Assembly (NCBI RefSeq): GCF_051857535.1 | Contig: NZ_JBPZGY010000007.1 | Location: 162,524-226,523, forward strand | Reading direction: 5' to 3' | DNA from: Roseateles_B sp051857535 | GTDB taxonomy: Bacteria > Pseudomonadota > Gammaproteobacteria > Burkholderiales > Burkholderiaceae_C | Length of the DNA: 64,000 nucleotides | Shown here: positions 35,718-45,056 of the stretch, one piece after another | Numbering within the stretch: the first letter of the stretch is position 1 | Layout: each line of letters starts with the position of its first letter | Notes under the pieces: generated by a model | What the model saw: only the letters and a program-made list of their open reading frames with translations | What the model was told of the DNA's origin: nothing | Databases searched by the model: none | Made by a program: the position numbers and the translations under genes

Positions 35718-36860
35718 TTAGCGCACGACCGCGATCTGCTCGCGGGCACCGCCCTTGTAGGTGTACAGGGTCAGGGCGCCGTTCTTGATGTCGCCCTTGC
35801 CGTCGAAGCTGATCGTGCCCGTCACGCCCTTGAAGCCTTCGGTCTTGGCCAGCACCGGCAGGTACTTCGCGGGTTCAGCCGAGCCCGCCTTCACCATCGC
35901 CGCCACCATCACGTTCAGCGCGTCGTACACGTACGGTGCATAGATCTGCACCTCGACCTTGTACTTGTCCTTGAAGCGTGCCTTGAAGTCTTCCATCGAC
36001 TTCTTGGATTCGCCTTCCACACCACCAGCCTCGGCGCACACCACCTGGCCGTCACCCATGGTGCCGCCCGACAGCTTGGGCAGCTCGCCCGAGCAGATGC
36101 CGTCGCCGCCCATGAACTTCGCTTCGATGCCCAGCTGCTTCATCTGGCGCAGCATCGGACCGGCCACAGCGTCCATACCGCCGAAGAAAATCACGTCGGG
36201 CTTCTTGCCCTTCAACGAGGTCAGGATCGAGCTGAAGTCCGTCGCCTTGTCGTTGGTAAACTCGCGGCCCACCACCTTGCCACCGGAGGCCTTCACGCCC
36301 TTCTCGAACTCGTCCGCCACACCTTGGCCGTAGGCAGTACGGTCATCGATCACTGCGATGGACTTGCCCTTGAGCTGCGTCACAGCGTACTTGCCCAGCG
36401 TGCCACCCAGGTGCACGTCATCGGCCACCACGCGGAACGTGGTCTTGTAGCCATTGCGCGTGAACTTGGGGTTGGTCGCCGAGGGGCTGATCTGCGGCAC
36501 GCCAGCGTCGCTGTACACCTTGGACGCAGGGATGGAGGTACCCGAGTTCAGGTGACCAATCACGCCGTTGACCTTGGAGTCCATCAGCTTCTGCGCTGCG
36601 GCCGTGCCTTGCTTCGGATCGCCTGCGTCGTCTTCGGCCAGCAGCTCGAACTTGGCCTTCTTGCCGCCGATCATCACGCCCTTGGCGTTGAGTTCATCGA
36701 TGGCCATGCGGGCGCCCAACTCATTGTCCTTGCCCAGGTGGGCAATGCCGCCGCTGGTCGGACCGACGTGACCGATCTTCACGACCAGGTCTTGAGCCAT
36801 GGCAGCACCGCCCAGCAGCAGGGCGACAGCACCCACAACCACATTCAACTTGACTTGCAT
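35718..36860 (-). CDS. Branched-chain amino acid ABC transporter, periplasmic binding protein
   Basis: A 380-residue periplasmic solute-binding protein of the LivK/LivJ type. The signal peptide MQVKLNVVVGAVALLLGGAA ends at AMA-QD. The body has GHVGPTSGGIAHLGKDNELG, an HLNSGTSIPAS ligand loop and the family's typical length. The start at 36860 has a strong GGAGG site. No permease or ATPase genes flank it, so it would work with components encoded elsewhere. Ligand probably leucine-type amino acids, not proved. Confidence 0.93.
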   Translation of the reverse strand: MQVKLNVVVGAVALLLGGAAMAQDLVVKIGHVGPTSGGIAHLGKDNELGARMAIDELNAKGVMIGGKKAKFELLAEDDAGDPKQGTAAAQKLMDSKVNGVIGHLNSGTSIPASKVYSDAGVPQISPSATNPKFTRNGYKTTFRVVADDVHLGGTLGKYAVTQLKGKSIAVIDDRTAYGQGVADEFEKGVKASGGKVVGREFTNDKATDFSSILTSLKGKKPDVIFFGGMDAVAGPMLRQMKQLGIEAKFMGGDGICSGELPKLSGGTMGDGQVVCAEAGGVEGESKKSMEDFKARFKDKYKVEVQIYAPYVYDALNVMVAAMVKAGSAEPAKYLPVLAKTEGFKGVTGTISFDGKGDIKNGALTLYTYKGGAREQIAVVR

Positions 36861-37210
36861 GAATAACCTCCGAGTTGGAAGAAGGAGAGCTTTATGTTGT
36901 CGATTGCTCAACGCCGCAGACCATACTCCAAATCCGGGGCGCCCTCTATGGGGAAAGCATGGAAGACTGCGGGGCGCAGCTTGGCGTTGCGCCGACCCTA
37001 CCAACGCCACGTCGGCAGATCGGTTGACGTGCTGCTCGGTGCCATCCGTGGAGCAAGGGCTGGACTCTCGAGGGACCGCCAAGCAGGCGCCTCGCGCGGG
37101 CACCACCTTTGAGCGATGCAGGGGCAACGATGGTGCCACCTGCCCCAATTGGCGCCCGTGCACCCACCCTCAATACCCACAACCGGAGCCCTGCACCCCG
37201 GACCGCGCAC
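36861..37210. other. 350-base intergenic region upstream of the binding protein
   Basis: It contains the ribosome site of the gene at 35718-36860 and presumably its promoter. No gene, hairpin terminator or repeat that can be supported is seen. Confidence 0.45.
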
Positions 37211-38254
37211 TCAGCCCAGAGAGCGTGCCTCGGGCAAGGTCACGGGCTCGGCGTTGAGCGCCTCCAACACGTGCAGATGCAAGCTGGGCTTCAGCGACTC
37301 GATCAGGGACTCCGACAGCTGCGGCGACATACGGATCAAGGTCTCCACCAGCGCGCTGGGCAGCTCATCGCGCAGCAGCCGATCCAGCGCCTGCTGAAGA
37401 ATGAACTGCAGCCGCTCTTCGCTGATGCCAGGCACATGCTCACTGCCCTGACGGACTGCCTGCGCCCCGGGATCCAGCAAGGCCGGCGGGCTGTCCGGAC
37501 GCAGCACGGGCTGCAGCGCTACCTCGCAAGGCTCGGCAGGCTCCACACGGGGGGTATCGCGGCCTCCGGTGGACAAGACCGCAGCAGGCGCGGGCAGCGC
37601 CACGGCGTCCCTGCTGCCCCCCAAGGCCCCCAAGGCCCCCAAGGCCCCCAAGGCCCCCAAGGCCGGTAAGGCTGCCAGCGATTGCGCAGCCGGCGCATCC
37701 GAAGGAGCTGTGCCGGAAACCTCGCTGGCCGCGAACTCCGCAGACCAAGGCGCGAGCTCATCCCGCGCCATGGTCTGCCCCTGAGAGGCGGCATCAGCAG
37801 CCACTGGCTGTGCCTCGGCACTTGACCGGGCCACTGGCAGCTCCCCCACCGGCACAGCGGACAGCAAACCTGCGTCCAGGGAAGGGCCGCGATCATCACG
37901 GAGAACGGGCAGCGGGGCATACACCTCCAATACCTGCTCATGCAGGGCCGGGGGACGCACTGGTGCCACATCAATGGAGAGGTCGATGAAGGGCGCATCA
38001 CCCTGCAGCTCCGGGACGCGCGGCTGAACGACGTGCCAGGGCGTCATCACATCGCCCGCCGTGGTGGTCTCGTCGGCTGGGTCGACGAGCGCCGGCCCAT
38101 CACCCCAGTCCAGGCTGATGGGCACGAGCTCCTCGTCACCGGGGCGACTGTCCTGCCAGGTTTCGGTGCTCAGGTTCGAGCTGGGTTTGGAGAGGCGCTG
38201 TTCGTCCAGCACTTCCGTCAGAGTGGGCACCACGCGGGTGCCGGTCGAGCTCAT
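37211..38254 (-). CDS. Acidic, low-complexity protein of unknown function in the pepA-holC operon
   Basis: A 347-residue protein I do not recognise with certainty; proteins in this place in Burkholderiales may belong to a DUF such as DUF2486. It has a short N-terminal segment (TRVVPTLTEVLDE), a long acidic Pro/Ala-rich middle, an (LGA) repeat at about 200-213, and a helical C-terminus of about 60 residues (EERLQFILQQALDRLLRDEL). The order short helix, acidic linker, helical end resembles scaffolding proteins such as PopZ, by architecture only. It starts inside the holC stop (ATGA). Confidence 0.75.
   Translation of the reverse strand: MSSTGTRVVPTLTEVLDEQRLSKPSSNLSTETWQDSRPGDEELVPISLDWGDGPALVDPADETTTAGDVMTPWHVVQPRVPELQGDAPFIDLSIDVAPVRPPALHEQVLEVYAPLPVLRDDRGPSLDAGLLSAVPVGELPVARSSAEAQPVAADAASQGQTMARDELAPWSAEFAASEVSGTAPSDAPAAQSLAALPALGALGALGALGALGGSRDAVALPAPAAVLSTGGRDTPRVEPAEPCEVALQPVLRPDSPPALLDPGAQAVRQGSEHVPGISEERLQFILQQALDRLLRDELPSALVETLIRMSPQLSESLIESLKPSLHLHVLEALNAEPVTLPEARSLG
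37618..37662. repeat. Five exact copies of a 9-base tandem repeat
   Basis: CCCCCAAGG is repeated five times without mismatch inside the gene at 37211-38254. It is in frame and encodes repeated Leu-Gly-Ala on the minus strand. Changes in copy number would lengthen or shorten the protein by three residues without a frameshift. Confidence 0.9.
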
Positions 38255-38682
38255 GCATTGACCTCGTGATGCTTGATGTCCAGACCCATCTCGCGATAGG
38301 CCTTGTAGCGGCGGCGTCCGGCCTGCACCTGTTCCGGCTCACTGGACAGCACCTCCAGTACCCGGTCCAGCGCGGCCACGTCAGCCATGAAGTCGGCGCC
38401 CAGGTTGAGCACAGTACGGCAGTGCGGCGCCGCATCTTGCCGCTCGGCCAGCACGATGGGCGTGGCACGCAACAACCCCTCATCCACGCCCCCCTTCAGC
38501 AGCAGGTGGGGGACGAAGTCAGTGGGCTCCTGTGTCCACAAGGCAGCATCCAGGCGCGACAGCAGGGACGCGGGCCCCAACACCAGGACCTGCGCCCCAC
38601 TGCCGTAGGCCTTGCGGAGCAGGCGGGTCGCGAAATGCAGGCGGTCCGAGACGCCGGTATAGAAGCTCACTTCAGCGGCCAT
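38251..38682 (-). CDS. holC: DNA polymerase III chi subunit HolC
   Basis: A 143-residue replisome subunit that links the clamp loader to single-strand binding protein. The N-terminus MAAEVSFYTGVSDRLHFATR and the segment GGVDEGLLRATPIVLAE are family-like. The start at 38682 follows GGAGG at good spacing; an ATG at 38706 is the less likely option. It lies between pepA and an unknown gene with which it overlaps by 4 bases, the usual pepA-holC order. Confidence 0.88.
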   Translation of the reverse strand: MAAEVSFYTGVSDRLHFATRLLRKAYGSGAQVLVLGPASLLSRLDAALWTQEPTDFVPHLLLKGGVDEGLLRATPIVLAERQDAAPHCRTVLNLGADFMADVAALDRVLEVLSSEPEQVQAGRRRYKAYREMGLDIKHHEVNA

Positions 38683-38789
38683 GCCTGCCTCCGATGCAGC
38701 CCCCATGGGGATACCGGCTGACGCGGAGCATGCCCACCTGCAAGCCGATCTGCAAGCACACTTGCACCGCCCCCCTCACGTGGCACCGC

Positions 38790-40250
38790 TCACTTGGCGT
38801 GAGACAGCACGAAATGGGTCAGCAGGCCCACAGGGCGGCCAGTCCCCCCTTTGGCGGCGCCGCTCTTCCAGGCCGTGCCGGCGATGTCCAGGTGGCCCCA
38901 ACGGTACTTGCTGGTGAACCGCTTGAGGAACATAGCCGCTGTGATGGCGCCGCCAGCGCGCGAGCCCACATTGGCCACATCCGCGAAGTTGGTCTTCAGA
39001 CCTTCCTCGTACTCTTCATCCAGCGGCATGCGCCAGCAAGGATCAAGCACCTGCTCCCCGGCAGCGGACAGGGCGGCGGCCAGTTCGTCATCGCTGGCGA
39101 ACATGCCGCTACGCACGCCACCCAGAGCGATCACGCAGGCACCGGTCAGGGTAGCGACGTCCACCACCACGGCCGGCTTGAAGCGCTCGGCATAGGTCAG
39201 CGCATCACACAGGATCAGGCGGCCTTCAGCGTCGGTGTTCAGCACTTCAATGGTCTGGCCCGCCATGGACGTGACCACATCACCCGGCTTCAGCGCCTTG
39301 CCGCTGGGCATGTTCTCGCAAGACGGAATCAGCACGACCAGGTTCAGCTTGGGGCGAAGCTCGGCCACGGCCCGCAGCGTGCCCAGCACGCCTGCGGCAC
39401 CGCCCATGTCGTACTTCATCTCGTCCATCTCGGCGCCTGGCTTCAGCGAGATGCCACCGGAGTCGAAGGTCAAGCCCTTGCCCACCAGCACCACCGGCGC
39501 CTGGGTCTTGGGAGCCCCCTCGTACCTGGCAACGATGAACTTCAACGGCTCGTCCGACCCCTGCGCCACGGCGAGGAAGGCGCCCATGCCCAGCTTTTCG
39601 ACGGCCTTGCGATCCAGCACCTCGACCTTGACGCCATGGCTCTTGGCCAGCGCCTTGGCCTGCTCGGCCAGGAACGTGGGCGTGGCGTAGTTGCCGGGGC
39701 GATTGCCGCATTCCTTGGCCAGCTCCACGCCGGCTGCGATGGCCTGGCCGCGGTCCAGCCCCAGCTTGACGGCCTTGGCCACGGCCTTGTCGGCCAGCAG
39801 CGTGAGCTTGCCCAGGGCGGAGGCGGCCGGGGCACTGGGCTTGGTATGGCGATAGACGTAGACGGCATCTGAAGCTGCCAGCACGGTCTGCTCGGCCAGG
39901 ACTTCGTCGAGGCCCTCAAAGCCCAGGTAGATCACGGCGGCATGGGCAGCATTGCGGACCTTGACCTGACCCAGCGCGGCAGCTACGGCCGCCTTGGCAC
40001 TCTTGAGGCTGGGCTTGCCGGCGGCGGCCAGCACCAGGCGCACAGCCTTCAGGCCGACAGGGCGCTGCACCAGCAGCGTCTTGCCGGCCTTGAGCTCGAA
40101 GTCGCCCAGCTTGATGGCGTCCTTGGCCACGTCGGCCACGGCCTTGTCCAGCTTGGCCGGCAGGGCCTCACCGGCGATCACGACGATCAGGGCGTCGGCA
40201 TTGATGCCGGCCAGGGCGTCCAGGGATGCAGACTGAGTACGGAAGTCCAT
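38790..40250 (-). CDS. pepA: Leucyl aminopeptidase PepA
   Basis: A 486-residue M17 dizinc aminopeptidase. The C-terminal catalytic domain has KGLTFDSGGISLKPG and the signature NTDAEGRLIL, with the full metal ligand set. In E. coli the same protein also binds DNA as a regulator. The chosen start at 40250 (MDFRTQSAS) leaves only 28 bases to the divergent lptF start. It is the first gene of the pepA-holC-unknown operon. Confidence 0.94.
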   Translation of the reverse strand: MDFRTQSASLDALAGINADALIVVIAGEALPAKLDKAVADVAKDAIKLGDFELKAGKTLLVQRPVGLKAVRLVLAAAGKPSLKSAKAAVAAALGQVKVRNAAHAAVIYLGFEGLDEVLAEQTVLAASDAVYVYRHTKPSAPAASALGKLTLLADKAVAKAVKLGLDRGQAIAAGVELAKECGNRPGNYATPTFLAEQAKALAKSHGVKVEVLDRKAVEKLGMGAFLAVAQGSDEPLKFIVARYEGAPKTQAPVVLVGKGLTFDSGGISLKPGAEMDEMKYDMGGAAGVLGTLRAVAELRPKLNLVVLIPSCENMPSGKALKPGDVVTSMAGQTIEVLNTDAEGRLILCDALTYAERFKPAVVVDVATLTGACVIALGGVRSGMFASDDELAAALSAAGEQVLDPCWRMPLDEEYEEGLKTNFADVANVGSRAGGAITAAMFLKRFTSKYRWGHLDIAGTAWKSGAAKGGTGRPVGLLTHFVLSHAK

Positions 40251-40278
40251 AATGCGGTGCAATTAGTAAAGTGCTCGG

Positions 40279-41385
40279 ATGTTATTCGATTCCACCCTGA
40301 GGAAGGATCTGGCGCGCAGCTTCGGCGTGACCGTGATCGTCATCCTGACCGTCGTTCTCACCTATCTGCTGATCCGCACCTTGGGCCAGGCGGCCGGCGG
40401 CAGCGTGGCGCCACAGGATGTGCTGCTGCTGCTGGGCTATACCAGCCTGGGCTATCTGCCCATCATCTTCAGCCTGGCGCTGTTCATCGCCATCGTGGCG
40501 TGCCTGGGCCGCATGTACCGCGAGTCGGAAATGACCATCTGGTTCGCCAGCGGTGTCGGGCTGTCGCGCTTTGTGCAGCCGGTGCTGCGCATGACATCGC
40601 CAGTGCTGCTGGCTGTCGTGGCGCTGCAGTTGGTCGTCTGGCCCTGGGGCAACCAGAACAGCGAACAACTGCGGGAGCGCTACGAAAAGCGGTCGGACCT
40701 GTCCCGCGTCTCACCCGGCCAGTTCCAGACCTCCCGCGATGGCAGCCGGGTGTTCTTCATCGACCGCGACAGCAAGGACGGCAGCGTAGGCCGCAATGTC
40801 TTCATCCTGACCGAGCAGAAGGCACAGGAATCGGTCACGACGGCGCATCGCGGCCAGATCGAGTTCCAGGGAAATGACCGCTTCCTGACGCTCTCGCAGG
40901 GGCAGCGCAATGAGATCGACAAGGACAGCGGTGACAAGACGCTCTCCCGCTTCGAGCACTACCGTGTACTGATGGACACGCAGGTGGAGCGCGGCGACAC
41001 CGAGCTGCCGCCCAAGGCCACCATGACCCTGGACCTGCTGCGCAAGCCTACGCCGCGCAACCTCGGTGAACTCACCTGGCGGCTGGGCCTGGCGCTGGGT
41101 GCCGTCAACCTGGTGCTTCTTGGCATCGGGCTGTCGGCCAGCAACCCGCGCCGCGCCAGCAACTGGAACCTGCTGGTGGCCCTGCTGAGCTACATCATCT
41201 ACTACAACCTGATCAACCTGACCCAGGCCTGGGTGGCCAACGAGCGCACCACCCTGCCCCGCGCCCTGTTGGCCCTGCACGGCACGGCCTTTGTGCTCGC
41301 CCTGCTGCTGCTCTGGTGGCGGGACAACAGCAATCGCTTCTGCCTGGCGCGCGGCCCCCGCAAGCCTAAGGGGGCCAACGCATGA
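40279..41385 (+). CDS. lptF: LPS export permease LptF
   Basis: A 368-residue inner-membrane subunit of the LptB2FG transporter that extracts LPS for transport to the outer membrane. Three helices at the N-terminus (beginning MLFDSTLRKDLARSFGV), a periplasmic beta-jellyroll domain (about 125-260) and three C-terminal helices are seen. It overlaps lptG by 4 bases (ATGA) and is divergent from pepA, a conserved arrangement. Confidence 0.94.
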   Translation: MLFDSTLRKDLARSFGVTVIVILTVVLTYLLIRTLGQAAGGSVAPQDVLLLLGYTSLGYLPIIFSLALFIAIVACLGRMYRESEMTIWFASGVGLSRFVQPVLRMTSPVLLAVVALQLVVWPWGNQNSEQLRERYEKRSDLSRVSPGQFQTSRDGSRVFFIDRDSKDGSVGRNVFILTEQKAQESVTTAHRGQIEFQGNDRFLTLSQGQRNEIDKDSGDKTLSRFEHYRVLMDTQVERGDTELPPKATMTLDLLRKPTPRNLGELTWRLGLALGAVNLVLLGIGLSASNPRRASNWNLLVALLSYIIYYNLINLTQAWVANERTTLPRALLALHGTAFVLALLLLWWRDNSNRFCLARGPRKPKGANA

Positions 41386-42494
41386 GAACCGTTCGACGCC
41401 TGCTCTACCGCGATATCGTCACCGCGGTGATCTTCGTAGCCGTGGCCTTCCTGTCACTGTTCTTCTTCATCGGCTTCATCGAGGAACTGGGCCGGGCCAA
41501 CAAGCTGGGCGGCGGCGCCATGCTGGCCAGCCTGCTGGCCTTGCTGGAGATGCCTTCGCACTTCTATGAGATCTTCCCGATCGCCGTGCTGATCGGCAGC
41601 ATCTTCTCGCTGGCGCGCATGGCGCAGTCCAGCGAGTTCACCATCCTGCGCACCGGCGGGCTGGGTCCGGGCCGCGCCTTGGGGCTGCTGGCCGTACTGG
41701 CAGCCCTCTTCGGCGCGCTGACCTTCGTGGTGGGCGATTACGTGGCGCCCTGGGCTGAGAAGAAGGCCGATTTGCTGCGACGCGACCCCAAGGAAGCCGC
41801 CACCGCCGGCACGCCGGGTGTCTGGCTCAAGGACAGGCAGTCCGGGCCCGAGGGCGAGCGCAGCTTCTCCATCAACGTCAAGTCGGCCTCGGTCAGCGGA
41901 GAGCTCAGCGGCGTGCGCCTGTTCGAGTTCGATTCACAAGGCCGGCTGCTGAGCCGCACACAGGCCCAGCGCGCCCAGGTCGACAAGGACGGGCTCTGGC
42001 GCCTGTTCGACGTCGAACGCAGCCAATGGACACCCGCCGAGGCCGGCCAGCGCGCGCGCGTCTGGGAAAGCCACCTGGACGAATGGGAATGGCATGGCGG
42101 ACTGAGTGCAAATGTGGTGAGCGCTGCGGTGCTGCCTCCCTGGTCCATGTCCACGCTGGAGCTCTACCGTTACACGCGGCACCTCTCGGCCCAGGCGCAG
42201 TCAGCCCAGCAGTACGACATCCAGTTCTGGCGCAAGGCTCTATACCCCCTGGCCTGCTTCGTTATGGTGGGCCTGGCTCTGCCCTTCGCCTACCTGCATG
42301 GCCGCTCGGGCGGCATCAGCCTCAAGGTCTTCGGCGGCATCATGGGTGGCATCAGCTTCGTGCTGCTGAACAACCTGGCGGGCCACCTGGGCCTGCTCAA
42401 GCAATGGTCGCCCTGGGCCGTGGCATCCGCGCCCAGCCTTCTCTATCTCTGCATCTCGCTGGCTGCCTTCGGCTGGCTGGTGCGCTACCGCTGA
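41382..42494 (+). CDS. lptG: LPS export permease LptG
   Basis: Partner of LptF, 370 residues with the same plan: N-terminal helices (VTAVIFVAVAFLSLFFFIGF), a periplasmic jellyroll at about 130-250 and C-terminal helices (PFAYLHGRSGGISLKVFGG). The coupling-helix region after helix 2 contains AQSSEFTILRTGGLGP. The ATPase LptB is not encoded here. Confidence 0.94.
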   Translation: MRTVRRLLYRDIVTAVIFVAVAFLSLFFFIGFIEELGRANKLGGGAMLASLLALLEMPSHFYEIFPIAVLIGSIFSLARMAQSSEFTILRTGGLGPGRALGLLAVLAALFGALTFVVGDYVAPWAEKKADLLRRDPKEAATAGTPGVWLKDRQSGPEGERSFSINVKSASVSGELSGVRLFEFDSQGRLLSRTQAQRAQVDKDGLWRLFDVERSQWTPAEAGQRARVWESHLDEWEWHGGLSANVVSAAVLPPWSMSTLELYRYTRHLSAQAQSAQQYDIQFWRKALYPLACFVMVGLALPFAYLHGRSGGISLKVFGGIMGGISFVLLNNLAGHLGLLKQWSPWAVASAPSLLYLCISLAAFGWLVRYR

Positions 42495-42501
42495 ACCGCC
42501 C

Positions 42502-42888
42502 ATGGATGGACTGCTTCTCTTCGCTCACGGGGCGCGTGACCCTCGCTGGGCCGGCCCGTTCGAAGCCGTGGCCAGACGCATCGAACAGGAGCGCCCCGGC
42601 CAGCCCGTCGCCCTGGCCTTTCTCGAATTCATGCAGCCGGACTTCGCCGGTGCGGCTGAGAGCCTCATCGCTCAGGGCTGTACCCACATCCACGTGATGC
42701 CCATGTTCCTGGGCAGCGGCGGCCATGTGCAGCGAGACCTTCCCGGGCTCCTGGATCAGCAGCGCGCCGTGCATGGGGGACGCGTCCAGTGGTCGCTCCA
42801 GGCACCGCTGGGCGAGATCCCCAGCGTCATTGATGCCATGGCCGCGGCCTGCATGGCGCCCCTGCACAAGCTCAGCAGCAAGACCTGA
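42502..42888 (+). CDS. CbiX/SirB-type chelatase, short form
   Basis: A 128-residue one-domain protein of the CbiX family. Such short forms insert Co or Fe into sirohydrochlorin for cobalamin or siroheme. Metal-binding His residues are seen in LLLFAHGARD near residue 9 and FLGSGGHVQRDL near 75. Siroheme is needed for sulfite reduction and cysB follows immediately, which favours a siroheme role. The stop codon lies inside a copy of the dispersed CAAGACCTGACCCC repeat. Confidence 0.85.
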   Translation: MDGLLLFAHGARDPRWAGPFEAVARRIEQERPGQPVALAFLEFMQPDFAGAAESLIAQGCTHIHVMPMFLGSGGHVQRDLPGLLDQQRAVHGGRVQWSLQAPLGEIPSVIDAMAAACMAPLHKLSSKT

Positions 42889-42903
42889 CCCCGGAGCCCC
42901 GCC

Positions 42904-43848
42904 GTGAACCTGCACCAGTTCAAGTTCGTCCAGGAAGCGGTGCGCCGCAACCTCAACCTCACCGAGACGGCCAAGGCACTCTACACATCGCAACCGGGCG
43001 TCTCCAAAGCCATTCTTGAGCTAGAGGAAGAACTGGGGGTAGACATCTTCTCGCGGCACGGAAAGCGCCTGCGCCGCGTCACCGAACCCGGCCTGCAGGT
43101 GCTCAAGTCCATAGAGATCATCATGCGCGAGGTGAACAACCTCAAGCGCATCGGCGAGGAGTACTCCAAGCAGGACGCCGGCAAGTTCAGCATCGCCACC
43201 ACCCATACCCAGGCGCGCTACGTGCTGCCCGCGCCAGTAGCGCAGCTGCGGCGGCAGTTTCCCCAGGTACAGGTCAGTCTGCACCAAGGCAATCCGGAGC
43301 AGGTAGCCCGGATGCTTCTGGACGAGACCGCCGATCTGGGCCTGGCCACGGAGTCCCTGGCCGAGTTCGAGGATCTGGTCACGCTGCCCTGCTATGAATG
43401 GCAGCATGTGCTCGTGGTACCCGCCCAGCATCCACTGGCCCTGGTGGAACGCCCCAGCCTGGAGCAACTGGCGCAGGAGCCGCTGATTTCCTACCACCCC
43501 AGCTTCACCGGCCGCACCCGCATCGACAAGGCTTTCGCCGCCCGGCGGCTGAGCCCCAACATCGTGCTCGAGGCCATTGACTCCGATGTCATCAAGACCT
43601 ATGTGCGGCTGGGCATGGGCGTGGGCATCGTCGCGGAGATGGCGGTGCGGGACGATCCGCCCGGCGGCGATCTGGTGGCACGGCCGCTCGGACATATCTT
43701 CGGCTTCAACACCGCCCGCGTCGCCTTCAAACGCGGAGCCTTCCTCCGCAACTACGTCTACGCCTTCGCTGAACTGCTGTCCGACCGCCTCAACCGCAGC
43801 CTGCTGCAACGGGCGCTCAACGGCGAGGCCAGCGACTACGACCTCTGA
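42904..43848 (+). CDS. cysB: LysR-family regulator CysB
   Basis: A 314-residue activator of sulfate assimilation genes. The N-terminal helix-turn-helix (MNLHQFKFVQEAVRRNLNLT, then LYTSQPGVSKAI) and the inducer domain match CysB closely, including FGxNTARVAFKRG-like and FLRNYVYAFAELLS near the end. The start is GTG. It follows the siroheme-type chelatase by 15 bases, which fits sulfur metabolism. CysB uses O-/N-acetylserine as signal in relatives. Confidence 0.92.
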   Translation: MNLHQFKFVQEAVRRNLNLTETAKALYTSQPGVSKAILELEEELGVDIFSRHGKRLRRVTEPGLQVLKSIEIIMREVNNLKRIGEEYSKQDAGKFSIATTHTQARYVLPAPVAQLRRQFPQVQVSLHQGNPEQVARMLLDETADLGLATESLAEFEDLVTLPCYEWQHVLVVPAQHPLALVERPSLEQLAQEPLISYHPSFTGRTRIDKAFAARRLSPNIVLEAIDSDVIKTYVRLGMGVGIVAEMAVRDDPPGGDLVARPLGHIFGFNTARVAFKRGAFLRNYVYAFAELLSDRLNRSLLQRALNGEASDYDL

Positions 43849-43876
43849 GCCCCCCCTGAACGCTCTCTTCGTCTCG

Positions 43877-45040
43877 ATGAATCCCACCCCCGCGATCCAG
43901 TCCCGCCTGCCCCATGTGGGCACCACCATCTTCGCCACCATGTCCGCCCTGGCCCAGCAGCATGGCGCCGTCAATCTGGGCCAGGGCTTCCCGGATTTCG
44001 ACTGCGATCCGGCCCTGGTCGAGGCTGTGCACCAGGCCATGAAGTCGGGCCAGAACCAGTACCCGCTGATGAGTGGTGTGCCTGCGCTACGCCAGGCTAT
44101 CGCCGCCAAGATGGAGGCGCTGTACGGGCACCACTACGACGCTGACCGTGAGCTCACCGTCACCGCCGGCGCCACGCAGGCCCTGTTGAGTACGCTGCTG
44201 GCCATCGTGCATCCCGGTGACGAGGTCATCGTGCTGGAGCCCTGCTACGACGCCTACGGCCCCGCCGTCGAGTTGGCGGGTGGCCGCGTGGTCCGCGTGA
44301 AGCTGAAGCCCGAGAGCTACCGCCCGGACCTCGCCGCCATTGCCGCCGCGCTGACGCCGCGCACCCGAGCCCTCATGATCAATACGCCACACAACCCAAG
44401 TGGCCGCGTCTGGCCCGCCGAGGATCTGCAGGGCCTTGCCGATCTGCTGGCCGGCACCGAGGTGCTGGTGATCAGCGACGAGGTCTACGAGCACATGGTG
44501 TTCGATGCCCAGCAGCACCAGAGTGCCGCCATGCACCCGGGGCTGGCGGCTCGAAGTTTCGTGGTCAGCAGCTTCGGCAAGACCTACCACGTGACCGGCT
44601 GGAAGGTGGGCTATGTGGCAGCGCCGGCTGCGCTCACAGCGGAATTCCGCAAGATCCACCAGTTCAATGTGTTCACCGTCAACACGCCCATGCAGCATGG
44701 TCTGGCCGCCTATATGCGCGACCCGCGCCCCTACCTGGAACTGCCGGCCTTCTACCAGCGCAAGCGGGACCTCTTCCGCACCGGTCTGGCCTCGACGCGC
44801 CTGCGCCTGCTGCCCTGCGAAGGCACCTACTTCCAGTGCGTGGACTACAGCGGCGTGAGCGCCGCCTCAGCACTGCCCCCCGAGGAATGCTGCCGCTGGC
44901 TCACGCAGGAGATCGGCGTGGCCGCCATCCCGCTCTCGGCTTTCTACGCGGAGCCGGGCGAGGATAGGCTGATCCGCTTCTGTTTCGCCAAGAAGGACGA
45001 GACCTTGCTGACAGCCCTGGGCAAGCTGCGGCAGCTTTGA
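43877..45040 (+). CDS. PLP-dependent aminotransferase, methionine aminotransferase-like (YbdL)
   Basis: A 387-residue fold-type I aminotransferase. It shows GTTIFATMSALAQQHGAVNL, NTPHNPSGRV, ISDEVYEHMVF and the PLP-Lys segment SSFGKTYHVTGWKVGY, typical for YbdL-type enzymes that act on methionine and aromatic amino acids. The start ATG at 43877 follows cysB by 28 bases; a longer in-frame reading overlaps cysB and is rejected. Placement after cysB suggests a methionine salvage or sulfur link. Confidence 0.85.
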   Translation: MNPTPAIQSRLPHVGTTIFATMSALAQQHGAVNLGQGFPDFDCDPALVEAVHQAMKSGQNQYPLMSGVPALRQAIAAKMEALYGHHYDADRELTVTAGATQALLSTLLAIVHPGDEVIVLEPCYDAYGPAVELAGGRVVRVKLKPESYRPDLAAIAAALTPRTRALMINTPHNPSGRVWPAEDLQGLADLLAGTEVLVISDEVYEHMVFDAQQHQSAAMHPGLAARSFVVSSFGKTYHVTGWKVGYVAAPAALTAEFRKIHQFNVFTVNTPMQHGLAAYMRDPRPYLELPAFYQRKRDLFRTGLASTRLRLLPCEGTYFQCVDYSGVSAASALPPEECCRWLTQEIGVAAIPLSAFYAEPGEDRLIRFCFAKKDETLLTALGKLRQL

Positions 45041-45056
45041 GCCACGGCTGCGGGAC

